This document shows positions 45,501-54,438 of a DNA stretch of 64,000 nt, piece after piece. Numbering within the stretch: position 1 is the first letter of the stretch; each line of letters opens with the position of its first letter. Under the pieces are notes generated by a model. It did no database searches, was not told the origin of the DNA, and saw nothing but the letters and a program-made list of their open reading frames with translations. The DNA is from Gemmatimonadaceae bacterium (GTDB lineage Bacteria > Latescibacterota > UBA2968 > UBA8231): NCBI GenBank assembly GCA_026706075.1, contig JAPOZM010000066.1:1-64000 (forward strand), written 5' to 3'. The translations under genes and the position numbers were made by a program.

Positions 45501-45680
45501 CTGATGACCACCTCGACCACGGTGCTGGCCCTGCTGCCCATGGCCCTGGGGATCGGCGAAGGCGCCGAGGTCCGGGCCCCCATGGCGATCACCGTCATCG
45601 GCGGCCTGCTGCTGTCGACGGTGCTGACCCTGGTCGTCGTCCCGGTGGTCTACACCCTTCTCGACAGGTCGCCGTCATGA
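42531..45680 (+). CDS. RND efflux permease, first copy
   Basis: A 1049-residue inner-membrane proton-driven exporter of the AcrB/HAE type. The N-terminal helix and porter opening are FSRLSVNLLPDITYPTITI and TEYPGTAPAEIERLISEPVE. The central helix holds the relay Asp in GVGMLVDSSIVVLENVQRYR, where the second Asp of AcrB is replaced by Ser. The second half repeats the fold, with GGQNEEMVRSFDSMRFALLL and IVVNNAIVLVDYVNTLRRR near the end. GTG start overlaps the adaptor stop and its stop overlaps the next permease start. Paired with a second permease, it may form a heteromeric MdtBC-like pump. Drug or lipid substrates are unknown. Confidence 0.96.
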   Translation: MKLVDFSTTRRVTVAMIMVAVAAFGMVGFSRLSVNLLPDITYPTITIRTEYPGTAPAEIERLISEPVEGLVGVVSRVVRVSSVSRPGLSDVIVEFEWGTDMDFASLDLREKLDLVNLPQEAGSPILLRFDPSLDPIMRIALYGGSSLMELRRVAEDRVRLDLESLEGVAAVRVEGGLEEEIQVELETRRLASLGIPISQVTQRLAAENVNLTGGLLKDGEAEFLVRTLNELTGPADIEQIVIARVEGAPVKLADVGRVVRGHEERDVVTRIDGREGVEIAVFKEGDANTVSVSAAVRGRLEEFQSRFGDLLGDAEVEIVVDQARFISQSVDEVLKTAVIGGLLAVVILFLFLRHLQSTAIISLSIPISVAATFFLMYATGVSLNIMSLGGLALGVGMLVDSSIVVLENVQRYREQGRSALEAARLGAGEVGSAVIAATLTTICVFVPIVFVEGVAGQLFRDQALTVTFSLAAALLVALMLIPMLASLSLRPLTAEEEGRGDGAAVRGPAALMRGFGGLMRGLGRGISAILAPLFWLFEAGYGAAAGFYPRALGWCLRNRAVSLAVFAALSAGVLFQARTLGVELIPEMSQGEFLVDLEWPAGTPLERTAEMVTRLDTQVRELPGVATVFSQIGASGQTGGFADEKKENLAQLFVRLAPGAERSEALVMDQVHRLLAGVPDLDHTLSRPSYFSLRSPVEVEVTGRNLETLTSVAAELASGMRTIPGLVDVKSSAEGGQPEIQVVFHRERIAELGTTIQGAGDLLRNQLQGLVSTEVIRRDRHIDVRVRAVEEERRSVEDLQRLVISPPSYPVPVSLESVADLAVVEGPAEIRRLDQERVVLITANLAGLDLGSAVERIEALAAGISLPEGFEVSMGGQNEEMVRSFDSMRFALLLAVFLVYLVMASQFESFLHPLVIMFTIPLGLVGSLLALMAAGETVSVVVLIGLIMLAGIVVNNAIVLVDYVNTLRRRDGLPRLEAVLEAGRLRFRPILMTTSTTVLALLPMALGIGEGAEVRAPMAITVIGGLLLSTVLTLVVVPVVYTLLDRSPS

Positions 45681-48600
45681 GACTCGCCCGCTTCGCCGTC
45701 GAACGGCCCGTGACCCTGGCCATGATCACCGTCTCCACGGTCGTCCTCGGCGTGGTCTGCTTCACGCGGATCCCCATGGAGGCCTACCCGACGATGACCT
45801 CCTCCTCCGTCAACGTCCGGGTCTCGTACCCGTCGGCCTCGCCGGAGGAGATCGAGCGGGAGATCACCGTCCCCCTCGAGCAGTCCCTCGCCATGCTCGG
45901 CAACATCGAGCGCGTCAGCTCCAGCTCCGGGGGCAACTCGTCGAGCGTCCGGGTGGAGTTCAAGGCCGGCACCGACATGGACCTGGCGGTGATGGAGGTG
46001 CGCGACCGCGTCGACCAGGTGCGGGGCCTGCTGCCCCCCGACGTGGACCGCGTCTCCCTCTTCCGCTGGAACAACGAGGCCTACCCGGTCCTCGAGGCCG
46101 ACCTGGCCTGGAAGGGCGCCGACGAGCGCCTCTTCGACATCGTGCGCGACGTCGTCGAGCCCCGGGTGCTGCGCATCGACGGCGTGGCCAACGTCGAGAT
46201 CGACGGCCTCCAGGAGAAGCAGCTGATCGTCGAGCTGGACCAGCAGCGGCTGAAGGCCCACGGCGTCTCCCTCCCCTTCCTCGCCGGCCAGCTGCGGGCC
46301 GGCAACCTCGACGTATCCCTGGGGCGCGTCGATGACTCCGGGCGCCGCTACCTGGCCCGCGTCCGGGGCGAGTTCCAGGACCCGGGGGAGATCGGCGACC
46401 TGCCCCTGGCCGGGCGGAACCTGCGCCTGAGCGACCTCGGCAAGGTGAGCTACGAGTACCCGGAGCGCACCTCCTTCGAGCGCCTGAACGGACGGGAGGC
46501 CGTGGAGGTGGAGATCTACAAGGTCGCCACCGACAACACCGTGGACGTGGCCCTGGAGGTGCGCGGCGCCCTCGAGAGCATCGTCGCCGGGTACGGCGAC
46601 CTGCTCGACATCAACATCACCCGCGACCGGGCGGACCAGATCCTGGCCGAGCTGAACAAGCTCAAGGACACGGCCCTGCTGGGCAGCCTGCTGGCGGTGG
46701 TCATCATCTACCTCTTCCTGCGCAGCATCCGCAGCACCATCGCCATCGCCGTGGCCATCCCCGCCTCGGTCTGCTGCGTCTTCACCGGGATCTACATCGC
46801 CCGGGAGCTCTTCGACTCGGCCATCACCCTGAACATGGTCTCCATGGTGGGGCTCATGCTGGCGGTGGGCATGCTCGTCGACCCGGCGGTGGTCACCCTC
46901 GAGTCGATCTTCCGGCGCCGCGAGGAGGAGGGCGCCGGCCCCGTGGAGGCGGCCGTCTCCGGCACCCGGGAGGTGGGCATGGCCGTCCTCGCCTCGGCGC
47001 TGACGACCATGTGCGTCTTCATCCCCTTCTTCTTCCTCGGCTCGGGCTCGTCGCGGATGGTGCGCTTCATGGGCGACGCGGGACTGACCATCTGCCTGGC
47101 CGTGGGCGTCTCCACCGTCGTCTCCCTGGCCGTCATCCCCCTGGCCGCGTCGCGGCTGTTCCGGCCCGGGGCCGCGCGCCACGACCGGCGGCTGACGATC
47201 GGCGTCGCCCTGGCCCTGCTCGCGGCTCTGACCTGGAAGCTCCAGACCATCGGCCTGGAAAGCCTGGCGGCCTGGGGCCGCACCACGGGCGCCCGGGTCC
47301 TGCAGACCACCCTCGACATGGAGTGGACCACGGCGGCGGCCCTCGGGGCCGTGCTGCTGGCGCTGGCCCTCCTCCTGCGGCACTTCCGGCGCCACGGCAT
47401 GCGCGCATCCTATGTACGGCTGCTGGACTGGACCCTCGATCACCGGGCCGTGACCCTGACCGTGGCCCTGGCCATGATGGGGGGCGGCGTGTGGATGTTC
47501 CTCAACATGGAGCAGCAGGGCATGCGCTGGCCCTCGGAACGCCGCGTCGACATCACCGTGGAGACCGAGCGCAGCTTCAGCCTCGGGGAGGTGGACGCCC
47601 TCATGGCCCGCATCGAGCGGGACCTGCTGGCCCACTCCGAAGAGCTGGACCTGGAAACCCTGTCGACGCGGATCCGGCAACGCAACAGCAGGATCCGTGC
47701 ACGGCTCGTGGACGCCGACGAGGGACACCTGACGACGATGGAGGCGCAGCAGGCGATCCGGGGCCGCCTGCCGGAGATGGCGGGCGTCGCCTACAAGATG
47801 GGGAGGACGCGCAGCTGGGCGGGCAACCTCCTGGGCGTGGAGGTGCAGCTCAAGGGGATCGATCCCGCGGTGCTGGCGGTGCTGGCCGAGGACGTGCAGG
47901 CGAGGCTCGCCCAGCTGCCCGGGGTCACCAGCGTCGACACCGACCTGCAGGAGGGGGAGGAGGAGATCCAGGTCTCCGTCGACCGCGAGCAGGCCCTCGG
48001 TTACGGACTGTCCCCGCGGGAGGTGGCCTCCACCATCTCCACCGCCCTGGGGACGCGGCGCACGACCAGCTTCAAGGCGCCGGAGCGCGAGATCGGGGTG
48101 GTCCTGCAGCTGAAGGAGGAGGACCGCGCCAGCCTCGAGCAGTTGAAGAACACGGCCTTCGAGGGGCAGGACGGGACGCCGGTGCAGCTGGCCGCCCTGG
48201 CCGACTTCACCCACGCCGAAGCCCCGCGGAGCCTGCAGCGCGAGGACCGCCAGCAGACGCTGAACGTCTTCGCCAACACCGCCAGCCGCCAGGTGGCCAG
48301 CCAGCTCAACCCGCAGGTGCGGGCGATGATGGACGAGATGGCCCTGCCGGCGGGGTACTCGTGGCAGCTCGGGCGCGCCGCCCGCTGGGACGCCCAGGAC
48401 ACGGAGGGCAACCACTTCACCCTGCTCTTCGCCATCCTCCTCATCTACCTGATCATGGCCTCCCTCTTCGAGTCCCTGGTCCACCCCTTCACCATCATGT
48501 TCGCCATCCCCTTCTCGCTCATCGGCGTCTCCGCCGCCCTGTGGGGCCTCGACGTCGCCTTCGATCCCAACGCCATGCTCGGCCTGCTGATCCTCTTCGG

Positions 48601-48964
48601 CATCGTCGTCAACAACGGCATCGTCCTCATCGATCACATCAACCAGTACCGCCGCGAAGGGATGGCCCGGCGCGCGGCGATCCTGCGGGGCGGGCAGAAC
48701 CGGATGCGGCCGATCCTGATGACGGCGGGCACGACGATCCTCAACCTGATGCCCCTGGTGCTGCCCATGGTCTACGGCACGGCCGAGGGCTTCGCCCGGC
48801 GCTGGGGGCCGATCGGGCTGGTCGTGGTCAGCGGCCTGGCCACGTCCACCTTGCTGACCCTGCTTCTGGCCCCCACCCTCTACTCCCTTCTCGACGACCT
48901 CAGCCTCTGGGCGCGCCGCGTGATGCGCGCCTCCAACCCCATCATGGAGCCCCGCAGTCGATGA
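45677..48964 (+). CDS. RND efflux permease, second copy
   Basis: A 1095-residue permease, related to but clearly different from its upstream neighbour. It opens MRLARFAVERPVTLAMITVS and has the porter motif SYPSASPEEIEREITVPLEQ. The relay helix is MLAVGMLVDPAVVTLESIF, which keeps one Asp. The large C-terminal half has NHFTLLFAILLIYLIMASLF and IVVNNGIVLIDHINQYRREG. An insert of about 70 residues near 490-570 (between SRLFRPGAARHDRRLTIGVA and LLDWTLDHRAVTLTVAL) holds two extra hydrophobic stretches. ATGA overlaps link it to both neighbours. The pair of unequal permeases supports a heteromeric pump, as in MdtBC; that is inference. Confidence 0.95.
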   Translation: MRLARFAVERPVTLAMITVSTVVLGVVCFTRIPMEAYPTMTSSSVNVRVSYPSASPEEIEREITVPLEQSLAMLGNIERVSSSSGGNSSSVRVEFKAGTDMDLAVMEVRDRVDQVRGLLPPDVDRVSLFRWNNEAYPVLEADLAWKGADERLFDIVRDVVEPRVLRIDGVANVEIDGLQEKQLIVELDQQRLKAHGVSLPFLAGQLRAGNLDVSLGRVDDSGRRYLARVRGEFQDPGEIGDLPLAGRNLRLSDLGKVSYEYPERTSFERLNGREAVEVEIYKVATDNTVDVALEVRGALESIVAGYGDLLDINITRDRADQILAELNKLKDTALLGSLLAVVIIYLFLRSIRSTIAIAVAIPASVCCVFTGIYIARELFDSAITLNMVSMVGLMLAVGMLVDPAVVTLESIFRRREEEGAGPVEAAVSGTREVGMAVLASALTTMCVFIPFFFLGSGSSRMVRFMGDAGLTICLAVGVSTVVSLAVIPLAASRLFRPGAARHDRRLTIGVALALLAALTWKLQTIGLESLAAWGRTTGARVLQTTLDMEWTTAAALGAVLLALALLLRHFRRHGMRASYVRLLDWTLDHRAVTLTVALAMMGGGVWMFLNMEQQGMRWPSERRVDITVETERSFSLGEVDALMARIERDLLAHSEELDLETLSTRIRQRNSRIRARLVDADEGHLTTMEAQQAIRGRLPEMAGVAYKMGRTRSWAGNLLGVEVQLKGIDPAVLAVLAEDVQARLAQLPGVTSVDTDLQEGEEEIQVSVDREQALGYGLSPREVASTISTALGTRRTTSFKAPEREIGVVLQLKEEDRASLEQLKNTAFEGQDGTPVQLAALADFTHAEAPRSLQREDRQQTLNVFANTASRQVASQLNPQVRAMMDEMALPAGYSWQLGRAARWDAQDTEGNHFTLLFAILLIYLIMASLFESLVHPFTIMFAIPFSLIGVSAALWGLDVAFDPNAMLGLLILFGIVVNNGIVLIDHINQYRREGMARRAAILRGGQNRMRPILMTAGTTILNLMPLVLPMVYGTAEGFARRWGPIGLVVVSGLATSTLLTLLLAPTLYSLLDDLSLWARRVMRASNPIMEPRSR

Positions 48965-50337
48965 ACCGGATCCCCCGATCAGCCGCCGTCCTGCTCCTCG
49001 CCTCGGCCACGGCCCTGCCGGCCGAGAGGCTGTCCCTCGAGCAGTGCATCGACCTCGCCCTCGACAGCAACACCCAGGTCCTGCAGGCCGAGCAGCAGGT
49101 CCTGCGCTCCGAGGCCGACGTCGCCTCGGCGCGGGCCCAGCGCCTGCCGTCGCTGAGCACGACCCTGGCCAACCTCGGGCGCTCCCGCACCGGCCCGTCC
49201 CTGCGCATCCAGGAGAACCCCACCGGGCAGGTCGACCCGGAGACGGGGGAGCGCATCTTCGCGGAGGAGCGCACGCGGATCCCGGCGATCGACCGCAGCT
49301 CCTACTCCTTGAGCGCCGGCGTCGGACACACCATCTGGGACGGCGGCGCCCGGCGCTGGTCCCACCGCGGCGCCCGGGAGTCCCTGGCCGCCTCCGAGCT
49401 GGGCCTGCGCTCCGGCCGCGACGGCGTCGTCTTCCAGGTGAAGCAGCGCTACTACGGCCTGCTCAAGGCCCAGGAGCTGGTGGAGGTGCAGGAGGAGGCC
49501 CTGAAGCTGAGCCTGAAGCGGCAGGAGGAGGCCGAGATCCGGCTGGAGGTGGGGGCCGGCACCCGGGTCGACCTGCTGCGCCTGCAGGTGGCGGCGGACA
49601 ACGCCCGGGCCGACCTGATCAACGCCGAGCAGCAGGTGCAGCTGGCCCGGGCGTCGCTGAACCACGTCCTCGGCCGGGGGCTGTGGGCACCGCTGGAGAC
49701 GACCCCCCTGGCCGGGGACCCGGCCCTGCCGCCGGAGACCGCCGAGGCGGAGACGATGGCCGGGCTGGTGGACCGGGCGAAGAGGTCGAACCCCGGCCTC
49801 GAGCAGGCGCGGCGGAACCGGTCGTCGGCCGAGATGAACCTGAAGGCCCGGCGTGCGGCCTGGCATCCGAGACTCTCGGGGAACCTGAGCTACAGCCGCA
49901 ACAACGAGGTCTTCGAGCGGGTCTACGGGGACCTGGACCAGAACTACCGCCTCAACGCGGGCCTGAGCCTGACCTACCAGCTCTTCGACGGGGGTCTGCG
50001 CAGCGCCGACGTGGACCGCGCCCGCTCGAGCCTGGAGTCGGCCCGCCTGGGCCTGGAGCAGCAGGAGCGCGACCTGGCCCTCTCGGTGGAGACGACCTAC
50101 CTCGAGCTGGTGCGCCTGGGCCGCATCCTGCGGATCGCCCGGCGCACGGCGGAGCTGGCCGCCGAGGACCTGCGCCTCGCCGAGGAGCGCTACCGGGTCG
50201 GGAAGGGCCGGCTCCTGGAGGTCCTCGACGCCCAGGTGGGCCTGACCTCGGCGCGCAACAACCGCGTCAACACGCGCTACGACCTGGCCCTGGCCGAGGC
50301 CGACCTGGAGAGGCTCACAGGGGAGCCCGCACCCTGA
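48961..50337 (+). CDS. TolC-family outer-membrane efflux channel
   Basis: A 458-residue outer-membrane factor completing the tripartite pump. The signal peptide (SAAVLLLASATALPA) is followed by two repeats of the TolC fold: LSLEQCIDLALDSNTQVLQA with QRLPSLSTTLANLGRS, and later LVDRAKRSNPGLEQARRNRS with AAWHPRLSGNLSYSRNNE. The equatorial helices end RVGKGRLLEVLDAQVGLTSA. The short insertion after TLANLGRSRTGPSLRIQE is modest. Start ATG overlaps the second permease stop by four bases. It is the last gene of the operon; aroC downstream has its own promoter. Confidence 0.95.
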   Translation: MNRIPRSAAVLLLASATALPAERLSLEQCIDLALDSNTQVLQAEQQVLRSEADVASARAQRLPSLSTTLANLGRSRTGPSLRIQENPTGQVDPETGERIFAEERTRIPAIDRSSYSLSAGVGHTIWDGGARRWSHRGARESLAASELGLRSGRDGVVFQVKQRYYGLLKAQELVEVQEEALKLSLKRQEEAEIRLEVGAGTRVDLLRLQVAADNARADLINAEQQVQLARASLNHVLGRGLWAPLETTPLAGDPALPPETAEAETMAGLVDRAKRSNPGLEQARRNRSSAEMNLKARRAAWHPRLSGNLSYSRNNEVFERVYGDLDQNYRLNAGLSLTYQLFDGGLRSADVDRARSSLESARLGLEQQERDLALSVETTYLELVRLGRILRIARRTAELAAEDLRLAEERYRVGKGRLLEVLDAQVGLTSARNNRVNTRYDLALAEADLERLTGEPAP

Positions 50338-50425
50338 GTCCCCGGTGGTCCCGGAGACTCCACGGGAGCGCCCGATGAAGTGCAGTAACCCTTGACAGGA
50401 AGGGGACTTACGCCAATCGGCTTCT

Positions 50426-50454
50426 TTGCCAACAGGGGCTCCGAGGGCTAGATT
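50426..50454 (+). promoter_or_regulatory. Promoter of aroC
   Basis: TTGCCA (50426-50431), a 17-base spacer and TAGATT (50449-50454), with the transcript expected to begin near 50461. It lies in the 134-base gap after the efflux operon and separates aroC from it. Confidence 0.6.
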
Positions 50455-50504
50455 GCCAGGGCCGCGCCGCCATGTGGCGCGACCCACCATCGTCGAGAGA
50501 GCCA

Positions 50505-51749
50505 GTGGAGATCCTCGGGGGAGCACATTTCGCCGTCGCCGGCGCCGGCGAGTCCCACGGCCCCGGCATCACGACCATCGTCTTCGGGTGTCCGGCCGGC
50601 GTCCCCCTGTCCCGCGCCGGGGTCCAGGATCTCCTCGACCGCCGCCGCCCGGGCAGCAACAAGCTCGGCACCCCCCGGCGCGAGGGGGACAAGGTGGTGC
50701 TGCTCTCCGGCCTCTACGACGAGGATCACGCCGCCCTCCTCGGCGGCGCCGAGGTGGCCACCCGGGTCGGGGACGAGGAGATCCTCACACCGGGGTACGA
50801 GCGCGGGCGCGCCACCGGCGAGCCGATCGCCGCCATCGTCCTGTCGGCGGCCAAGCGCTCCGCCGACTACGCCCAGTTCCTCGGGCCGGCGGGGGACGTG
50901 CGGCCGGGCCACACCGACCTCGTGAAGCACCACAAGTCCGCGGGGTACACCGACCCCCGCGGCGGGGGCCGCTCCAGCTACCGGTCGACGATCTCCGACG
51001 TCATCGGCGGCGCCGTGGCCCGGGCCTTCCTCGCCCAACGCTTCGGCACCGCCTTCTTCAGCTCCATCTGCCAGGTCGGCGAGATCGAGAGCGGGGAGAG
51101 GCTCTCCGGCGCCGTCGGCGACGGCCGCCTCACCAGCGAGGAGGCGGCGGCCCTGGAGTCGCGTCTGGAGGAGCCGGAGTTGCGCTCCCTGGACGCCGGC
51201 TTCGCCTCCGAGGCGGCGCGGCTGATCGAGGTGGCCCGCAAGGAGGGCGACTCGGTGGGCGCGGCCCTGGAGATCGTGGCCGTCAACGTGCCCCCCCTGG
51301 TCGGGGAGCCCCTCTACGACAGCCTCAAGCTGCGCCTCATGGGCTCCCTCGGGGGACTGCACGCGGTGCAGTCCTGCGAGATGGGCTCGGGACGGGAGGT
51401 GGTGGCGCGGCGGGGCAGCGCCAACAACGATCCGATCCGCTCCGGCGGCTACCGGACCAACCACCACGGCGGCCTCATCGGCGGGATCACCACCGGCAGC
51501 CCCCTGGTCTTCCGGGTCGGCTTCAAGCCCACGGCGACCATCGCCCGGCCCCAGGACTCGGTGCGCAAGGATCTGACGGAGATCGAGTTTCGGCTGAACA
51601 AGGGGCGCCACGATCCGTGCGTGGGGGTGCGCGCCGGAGTCACCCTCGAGTCGAGGATGGCCATCGAGGTGGCCGATGCCGTGCTCGCCCATCAGGCGGG
51701 GCGGATCGACGAGGGCAACTTCCGCCTCTTCGACGGCCAGGGCTCGTGA
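50505..51749 (+). CDS. aroC: Chorismate synthase
   Basis: About 414 residues. Catalyses the FMN-dependent loss of phosphate from EPSP to give chorismate, the last common step to aromatic amino acids. Signatures are GAGESHGPGITTIVFGCPAG, RRRPGSNKLGTPRREGDKV, RPGHTDLVKHHKSAGYTDPR with GGGRSSYRSTISDVIGGAVA, and NDPIRSGGYRTNHHGGLIGG with PTATIARPQDSVRKD. A GTG start at 50505 gives the usual 14 residues before GESHG and has GAGAG upstream; an ATG at 50472 adds 11 residues and lacks a ribosome site. Its stop overlaps the UxaA-family gene by four bases, an unusual partner for aroC. Confidence 0.96.
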   Translation: MEILGGAHFAVAGAGESHGPGITTIVFGCPAGVPLSRAGVQDLLDRRRPGSNKLGTPRREGDKVVLLSGLYDEDHAALLGGAEVATRVGDEEILTPGYERGRATGEPIAAIVLSAAKRSADYAQFLGPAGDVRPGHTDLVKHHKSAGYTDPRGGGRSSYRSTISDVIGGAVARAFLAQRFGTAFFSSICQVGEIESGERLSGAVGDGRLTSEEAAALESRLEEPELRSLDAGFASEAARLIEVARKEGDSVGAALEIVAVNVPPLVGEPLYDSLKLRLMGSLGGLHAVQSCEMGSGREVVARRGSANNDPIRSGGYRTNHHGGLIGGITTGSPLVFRVGFKPTATIARPQDSVRKDLTEIEFRLNKGRHDPCVGVRAGVTLESRMAIEVADAVLAHQAGRIDEGNFRLFDGQGS

Positions 51750-54433
51750 GCGCCTTCGAGTTCGCGGAGGTCGCCCGCCTCCCGGCCCCGGGCGACAACG
51801 TGGGCATCGCCACGCGAAGGCTCGAAGCCGGCACCCGGGTGGACACCACGGAGGGGGAGATCACCCTCTCCCACACGCTCATGGAGGGGCACCGCTTCGC
51901 CGTGGCCCCGATCCCCCGGGGGCGGGAGCTGCTCTCCTGGGGCCTGCCCTTCGGCGCCGCCACCCGCGACATCGCCCCCGGCGACTACGTGTGCAACGCG
52001 GGGATGCTCGAGGCCCTGGGGGGCCGCCGCCTCGACTTCGAGCTGCCGGCGGCGGCCAACTTCGAGGACCGGATCACCCCCTACGTCCTCGACGAAGCGA
52101 CCTTCGAGGCGGCCGGACCGCTGCCCCCGAACCCCGACCCGCCGACCTTCCTCGGCTTCGACCGGGGGCCCCGCGGGGCGGGGACGCGCAACTACGTCGT
52201 CGTCATGGGAACCAGCTCGCGCACCGCCGCCTATGCGCGCCTGCTGGCCCGGCGCCTGGCGGACACGCCGGTCACCGATGGCTTCGACGGCGTCGTGGCG
52301 GTGGCCCACACGGAGGGGGGCGGCGCCGGGACCCCCAACAACCGGGACCTGCTGCTGCGAACCCTGGCCGGCTTCGCCGTGCACCCCAACGTGGGGGCCC
52401 TGCTCGCCGTGGACTACGGCACCGAGGCGGTGCCGAACCGGCTGCTGGAGGAATACCTGCGCAGCAACCGCCTCCCCATCGACGAGCTGCCCCACCGGTT
52501 CCTCTCCCTCGAGGGCGGGTTCGACCCCTCTCTCGACGAGGGGGAACGGCTGGCCCGCGGCTGGGCCGAGAGCCTGTCGCGGCAGCGGCGGGTCGAGCTG
52601 CCGGCGTCGCGGCTGCGGCTGGCCCTGCAGTGCGGCGGATCCGACGCCTTCTCCGGCGTCTCCGGCAATCCCCTGGCGGCCTGGGCGGCGCGCGAGCTGA
52701 TCCGCGCCGGGGGGGCCGCCAATCTGGCCGAGACGGACGAGCTCATCGGGGCGGAGCCGTACGTGCTCCACCGGGTGCGGGATTCAGCCACGGCGCTCCG
52801 CTTCCTGGAGATGGTGCGGCGCTTCAAGGAGCGCGTCGCCTGGCACGGCGAGTCGGCCGAGGCCAATCCATCGGGGGGCAACAAGTACCGCGGGCTCTAC
52901 AACATCGTCCTGAAGTCGATCGGCGCCGCCATGAAGCGCCATCCCGAGGTGCCCCTCGAGGGCTGCCTGGAGTACTCGGAGGCGATCCCGGCCGGCGGCT
53001 TCTACTTCATGGACTCGCCGGGCAACGACCTGGAGTCGATCGCCGGGCAGGTGGCCTCGGGCTGCAACCTGATCTACTTCGTCACCGGCAACGGCTCGAT
53101 CACCAACTTCCCCTTCGTGCCGACCGTGAAGATCGTCACCACCACCCCGCGCTTCGAGCTGCTCGAAGAGGACATGGACGTCAACGCCGGCGCCTACCAG
53201 GACGGCGCGCCCATGGACGCCCTGGGACAGGCTCTCTTCGATCTCACTCTCGAGATCTCCTCCGGGCGCCGCTCCAGGGGAGAGCAGGCGGGGCACTCGC
53301 AGGTGTCGATCTGGCGCGACTGGCCCCAGCGGGACGCCGGCCGGCTGGCGGAGCTGCAGTCGGCCCCGGCGCCCACCGGGCAGCCGCTGGCGGTCCGGTC
53401 CACGGCGGGGCCGGACGCGTCCTTCGAAGCCCTCGACACGGGAGACGGCCTCGCCCTCGACCGCCTGGGCCTGGTGCTGCCCACGAGCCTGTGCTCGGGA
53501 CAGGTGGCGCGCATGGCGGCCGAGCGCCTCAACGCGGCGGGCCTGGGGTCCCCGGCGGGAATCTCCCGCTTCGCGGCCCTGGTCCACACCGAGGGCTGCG
53601 GCGTCTCGGGCGGGTCCAGCGAGGAGATCTACCGCCGTACGCTGCTCGGGTACCTCACCCATCCGTCGGTGGCCCTCGCCCTGCTGCTGGAGCACGGCTG
53701 CGAGAAGACCCACAACGACTACATGCGCGCCGCCCTCGACGAGGCGGGGATCGACGACAGCCGCTACGGCTTCGCCAGCGTCCAGCTCGACGGCGGCATC
53801 GAGCGTGTGCTGGAGCGCGTCGAGGAGTGGTTCGCGGAGCGGCTGGATGGATTCGGGACGCCCCCGTCGACGGAGGCCGGTCTCGCCGATCTGCGCCTGG
53901 GTCTGCTGTCAGCGGGACCGATCCCCGACGAGGCGGCGCGGGCCTTCGCGCAGCTGACGGGCTGGATCGCAGGCGCGGGCGGCACCGTCGTGGTGCCGGA
54001 GGGCGGCCTCGCCGGCTCTCCGGCCTACGCGGCGGCCCTCGGTCTGCCCGGACCGCCGGCCCCCACCATCGCCCACGGCCAGAAACCCGCGCGGCCCGGC
54101 CTCCATGTGATGGAGGCGCCCATCGAGCACTGGACCGAGTCTCTCTCGGGGTTGGGCGCCACCGGCGTGGAGATCCTCCTGGCCCATGCGGGAGAGCACC
54201 CCGTGCAGGGCCATCCGCTGGTCCCCCTGCTCCAGGTGAGCGCCGCCGGGGAGGTGATCTCCCGCTTCCGCGAGGATCTCGACGGCGCCCTCGAGGAGGG
54301 TGACACCCTCTGGGCGGAGGGTTTGCTGCAACGGGTGCTCGAGGTGGCGGCGCGGCAACGGCACCCCCGGCTCTGGGAGCGCGGCGTCACCGACTTCCAG
54401 ATCACCCGGGGCCTGCTCGGCGTGTCGATGTAG
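51746..54433 (+). CDS. UxaA-family hydrolase (altronate/galactarate dehydratase-like), double-length
   Basis: An 895-residue protein. A SAF-type domain (about 1-95: APGDNVGIATRRLEAGTRVD, MEGHRFAVAPIPRGRELLSW) is followed by the GD_AH core at about 130-500: FDRGPRGAGTRNYVVVMGTS, VAHTEGGGAGTPNNRDLLLR, SLEGCL-type segments such as EVPLEGCLEYSEAIPAGGFY, and TGNGSITNFPFVPTVKIVTT. Altronate and galactarate dehydratases stop near 500 residues. Here a further 390 residues partly repeat the core (ALVHTEGCGVSGGSSEEIY, LGYLTHPSVALALLLEHGCE). The core suggests dehydration of a sugar acid. The role of the extra half, and the reason for coupling to aroC, are unknown. Confidence 0.85.
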   Translation: MSAFEFAEVARLPAPGDNVGIATRRLEAGTRVDTTEGEITLSHTLMEGHRFAVAPIPRGRELLSWGLPFGAATRDIAPGDYVCNAGMLEALGGRRLDFELPAAANFEDRITPYVLDEATFEAAGPLPPNPDPPTFLGFDRGPRGAGTRNYVVVMGTSSRTAAYARLLARRLADTPVTDGFDGVVAVAHTEGGGAGTPNNRDLLLRTLAGFAVHPNVGALLAVDYGTEAVPNRLLEEYLRSNRLPIDELPHRFLSLEGGFDPSLDEGERLARGWAESLSRQRRVELPASRLRLALQCGGSDAFSGVSGNPLAAWAARELIRAGGAANLAETDELIGAEPYVLHRVRDSATALRFLEMVRRFKERVAWHGESAEANPSGGNKYRGLYNIVLKSIGAAMKRHPEVPLEGCLEYSEAIPAGGFYFMDSPGNDLESIAGQVASGCNLIYFVTGNGSITNFPFVPTVKIVTTTPRFELLEEDMDVNAGAYQDGAPMDALGQALFDLTLEISSGRRSRGEQAGHSQVSIWRDWPQRDAGRLAELQSAPAPTGQPLAVRSTAGPDASFEALDTGDGLALDRLGLVLPTSLCSGQVARMAAERLNAAGLGSPAGISRFAALVHTEGCGVSGGSSEEIYRRTLLGYLTHPSVALALLLEHGCEKTHNDYMRAALDEAGIDDSRYGFASVQLDGGIERVLERVEEWFAERLDGFGTPPSTEAGLADLRLGLLSAGPIPDEAARAFAQLTGWIAGAGGTVVVPEGGLAGSPAYAAALGLPGPPAPTIAHGQKPARPGLHVMEAPIEHWTESLSGLGATGVEILLAHAGEHPVQGHPLVPLLQVSAAGEVISRFREDLDGALEEGDTLWAEGLLQRVLEVAARQRHPRLWERGVTDFQITRGLLGVSM

Positions 54434-54438
54434 GGCCC

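Noticed and set aside
45650..48637. A 995-codon open frame antisense to the second RND permease
   Set aside because: No motif; the sense strand is a full permease.
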